A DNA stretch of 38,732 nt from Symbiodinium natans (lineage: Eukaryota; Sar; Dinophyceae; Suessiales; Symbiodiniaceae), in the NCBI GenBank assembly GCA_905221605.1, contig CAJNDS010002213.1:1342389-1381120 (forward strand), read 5' to 3'. Below the pieces are notes generated by a model. It was given only the letters and a program-made list of their open reading frames with translations, was not told where the DNA came from and did no database searches. Below, piece after piece: positions 36,437 through 38,732 of the stretch. The stretch's first letter is position 1. Every line of letters starts with the position of its first letter. The position numbers and the translations under genes are program-made.

Positions 36437-37031
36437 ACAAAGGGGTTTAGGGTTTAGGGTTTAGGGTTTAGGGTTTAGGGGAGCAGTATGGCTTAGAGCT
36501 CTCGGAACTCACCTTTTTCGAATTTGCCCGATCCACATGAAGGCTCCTAACTCCTGCGGCCCTACTGTAGGCTTGCTTGCAAGCCCAAGTTGCAAGGAAA
36601 CCCAGCCTGTGCACTCCAAATGATAAACACAGAAACCTTACGAATGCCTTTAAAATCCCCATTCAACCCCCTATGTGGTCCAAAAAATAAGCGCCGAAAC
36701 ACTACAAATCCCTTTAACCAACCCCCCCCCCCCCCCCCGCCATGAGCCTGTCCGAAAGGAGACCTCCTCCAGAAAAACATCGGCTAAAGGAGAACCTCCT
36801 TGAAGCCAGCCAGGAAGCGGCACACTGCCCCCGACCCTGCCACTTCTCAAGCAGCCTGAAGCTCCTAGAAAATCAACCTCAATAGGGTTTAGGGTTTAGG
36901 GAGGCTTAGGGTGTAGGGTTTAGGGAGGTTTAGGGCGTAGGGTTAAGGGTCTAGGGTATAGGGTTCTGGGTTTAGGCTTCGAGGTTTGGGATTTACGGCT
37001 TCGGGATTTTTAGCCCCCAGCCGATCTTCAG
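36437..37031. other. Telomere-like spacer with poly-C
   Basis: TTTAGGG units at 36445-36481 and degenerate ones at 36885-36980. C17 at 36722-36738. 36600-36720 shows an imperfect duplication (ACAGAAACCTTACGAATGCC TTTAAAATCCCC against GCGCCGAAACACTACAAATCCC TTTAAC). No exon. Confidence 0.5.
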
Positions 37032-37930
37032 GCTCAGCACGCCTGGGCGTCCTGGAATGCCTACGAGCTCACAACCGCCATGTGTGGCTTCCCAATGTCG
37101 GTTTGGAGGGTTTTTGAGGATTCGGGCTCAGGGGTTCAGGGTTCAGGGTTTAGGGTTTAGGGTTAAGGGTTTAGGGTTTAGGCCTTATGGCTGGTGTAAG
37201 GGGTTTCAGGGCGAGCCCTGAAATCAGGGTAAGGGCTTGTTTGCGGGTTGAGAAGTTGAGAGCGTCCTATCACCCTAATTGGGGCGTATACGGGCGTGTA
37301 GGGCTGACACGGCTATGGGCTTTCTGAATATTTGAGTCGTTCCGAATTAATTTAACTCCTAAGAGCCTCAGTCCTAAATCCTGAGCCCTACACCCACGCC
37401 CATCTGTAACTCTTGCGAAAGCTGTAACATTGGAAGGCTGGTGGGGTCAGAGGATGTGGGGAACTGTGCAGGCTGTTGAAGGGTCCCCACAGCACCGGCC
37501 ACGTATGTTTGACTGAAGCTCCGCACCTCTGAGAATCAGGAAACAATAACCTCGAATCACCATACCAGGGTTTCGGGTTTAGGGTTTAGGGCTAGGGTTT
37601 AGGGTTTAGGGTTTAGGGTTTAGGGTCTAGGGGCTAAAAGCTCGGCCCTGAAGCCCTGAACCACCCCGACACCCGCCTCAAGGGTGTCGTGGTCCGCGAG
37701 CCTGGGCATCGTCGGCGTGATGCTGACGCCTGGTTGCAGATTGATGTCCCCTGAAAAGCCCTGTGTGGGGCTTGTATAGGGCTTGGGGTTTAGGGTTTAG
37801 GGTTTAGGGTTTAGGGTTTAGGGTTTAGGGTTTAGGGTTTAGGGTTTAGGGTTTAGGTTCATCGGGCTTGCAGGGCTCAGGAGGTCGAGCGGTTTCAAAG
37901 CCGGAGCCAACAGCCTTCAAAGAGAAGCAA
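37032..37930 (+). CDS. Three-exon chain, unidentified
   Basis: Exon 37032-37100 follows CTTCAG|G and reads AQHAWASWNAYELTTAMCGF then PMS up to |GTTTGG. Exon 37683-37732 follows CTCAAG|G and reads GVVVREPGHRRRDADA up to TG|GTTGCA. Exon from 37874 follows TTGCAG|G and reads AQEVERFQSRSQQPSKRSK, with its end uncertain. Phases 0 then 2 match. The third exon is open in all frames, one of which stops at TAG 37942. Introns hold TTTAGGG arrays (37135, 37565, 37785). Confidence 0.45.
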
Positions 37931-38025
37931 GGGCGCCTGTAGCACGGGGATTTAGGGGGTTTAGGGTTTAGGGTTTAGGGTTTAGGGCTTAGGGTTTAGG
38001 GTTTAGGGTTTAGGGTTTTTAGGGG
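37785..38025. repeat. Two TTTAGGG arrays flanking an exon
   Basis: 37786-37857 (ten units) and 37957-38022 (nine units), on either side of the exon at 37874-37930. Confidence 0.95.
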
Positions 38026-38202
38026 AGGGCTTAAGGTTTGGGGATTTGTGGGGTTTCGGGTTAAGGGGCACGCCCTGAAGCCTCTAAGCCCGCAAACTAG
38101 GACAGCTTCAGGCGCGGGAACTTCCCTCTAGTCCCTCTCTTGAAATATATCCTAAACGACACCCCAATCAGAAACCCTAAACCCCTCATCCCCCAACCAC
38201 AG

Positions 38203-38653
38203 CCAAGGAATCAAGCCTTTGGCTTCTCGGCGCCATGGTCAGGATCTCAGCCAGGGTGAAGACTTGGAAGGTTGAGTTTAGGGTTTGGAGGGCAGGTGTT
38301 CTAGAGGAATTGGAGAGATAAGACTCAAGGGTACCCTACGCCCCTAAACCCTAAACCCCCTAAACCCTAAACCCCTAAACCCTAAACCCCTAAAAACCCT
38401 AACCCCCAAAACCCTAAAACCCCAAACTCTAAACCCCACACCCTTAGAGGTGGGGGGTTTGGGGTTTGCAGGTCAAGGCTTGCTGGCGGAAGATATAGCG
38501 ATCGGGCTTTTCGGCTTAGTTGAGGGTGCAGGGTGTAGCGTTTAGGGTGCCTGCATGCCCTTCGATAGGGCGCGGGCTTGTTTCAGGTGGTGCGGGTGTG
38601 GGCGTGGGATTAAAGATCTGCTTCAACTCATGGCTGTCATGGGGCTCCACTGA
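38203..38653 (+). CDS. Three exon candidates, possibly one membrane-protein gene
   Basis: Exon 38203-38270 follows ACCACAG| and reads KESSLWLLGAMVRISARVKT then WK up to |GTTGAG. 38472-about 38516 follows TTGCAG|G and reads QGLLAEDIAIGLFG. 38587-about 38653 follows TTTCAG|G and reads GAGVGVGLKICFNSWLSWGS. The hydrophobic nature of the pieces suggests membrane association, but the phases do not prove that they belong together. The gene is cut by the window end. CCCTAAA/CCCCTAAA repeats occupy 38341-38430. Confidence 0.35.
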
Positions 38654-38732
38654 GCTAAACCCTAAACCCCCAACCCTAAACCGTGCACCCTGCACCCTGA
38701 ACCCTGAACCCAAGGCAAAGCCCAGCAGCCTC

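Overview
The window looks like nuclear DNA of a eukaryotic protist, most likely a dinoflagellate (moderate confidence). The reasons are the TTTAGGG/CCCTAAA telomere-type motif, short exons (about 25-120 bp, a few longer) almost all read on the + strand, splice acceptors usually followed by G (AG|G), introns that appear to start with GC as well as GT, and a remnant of a C5-cytosine methyltransferase, a gene known to ride on retrotransposons in this group. No tRNA, rRNA, CRISPR array, bacterial-type operon or trans-spliced leader was recognised.

The outstanding property is the spread of telomere-like repeats. Dozens of arrays of CCCTAAA or TTTAGGG, perfect or degenerate and in both orientations, recur about every 0.3-1 kb from end to end. 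They are not at a chromosome end: they lie between short exons and form the bulk of many introns. Several donor sites are formed by the repeat itself (GTTTAGGG). Local variant arrays (CCCTGAAG, CCCCAAA, AAAACCCT, CCCTATGAA, GGTTTAAG, CCCTAGA) suggest repeated local birth of new satellites.

Layout. 1-2.6 kb: simple and tandem repeats around a broken methyltransferase. 2.9-4.5 kb: a small gene and a long 3' exon. 4.6-6.4 kb: tandem repeats and two copies of an inverted-repeat element (family A, MITE-like). 6.4-13.5 kb: scattered exons with a long poly-G run. 14.4-20.5 kb: the best chained exons, including three-to-four-exon 3' ends at 17.3-18.5 and 18.9-19.7 kb. 21-29.6 kb: further exon chains, one of which takes its stop codon from a family A element. 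30-38.7 kb: membrane-type exons, a long poly-C run, family B elements and more exons.

Exons were found by hand from open frame, codon pattern, splice signals and phase agreement. Many short exons are open in two or three frames, so protein sequences and even strand are uncertain in places; this is stated entry by entry. Apart from the methyltransferase remnant, no protein could be assigned to a family, and the links between genes are not known.
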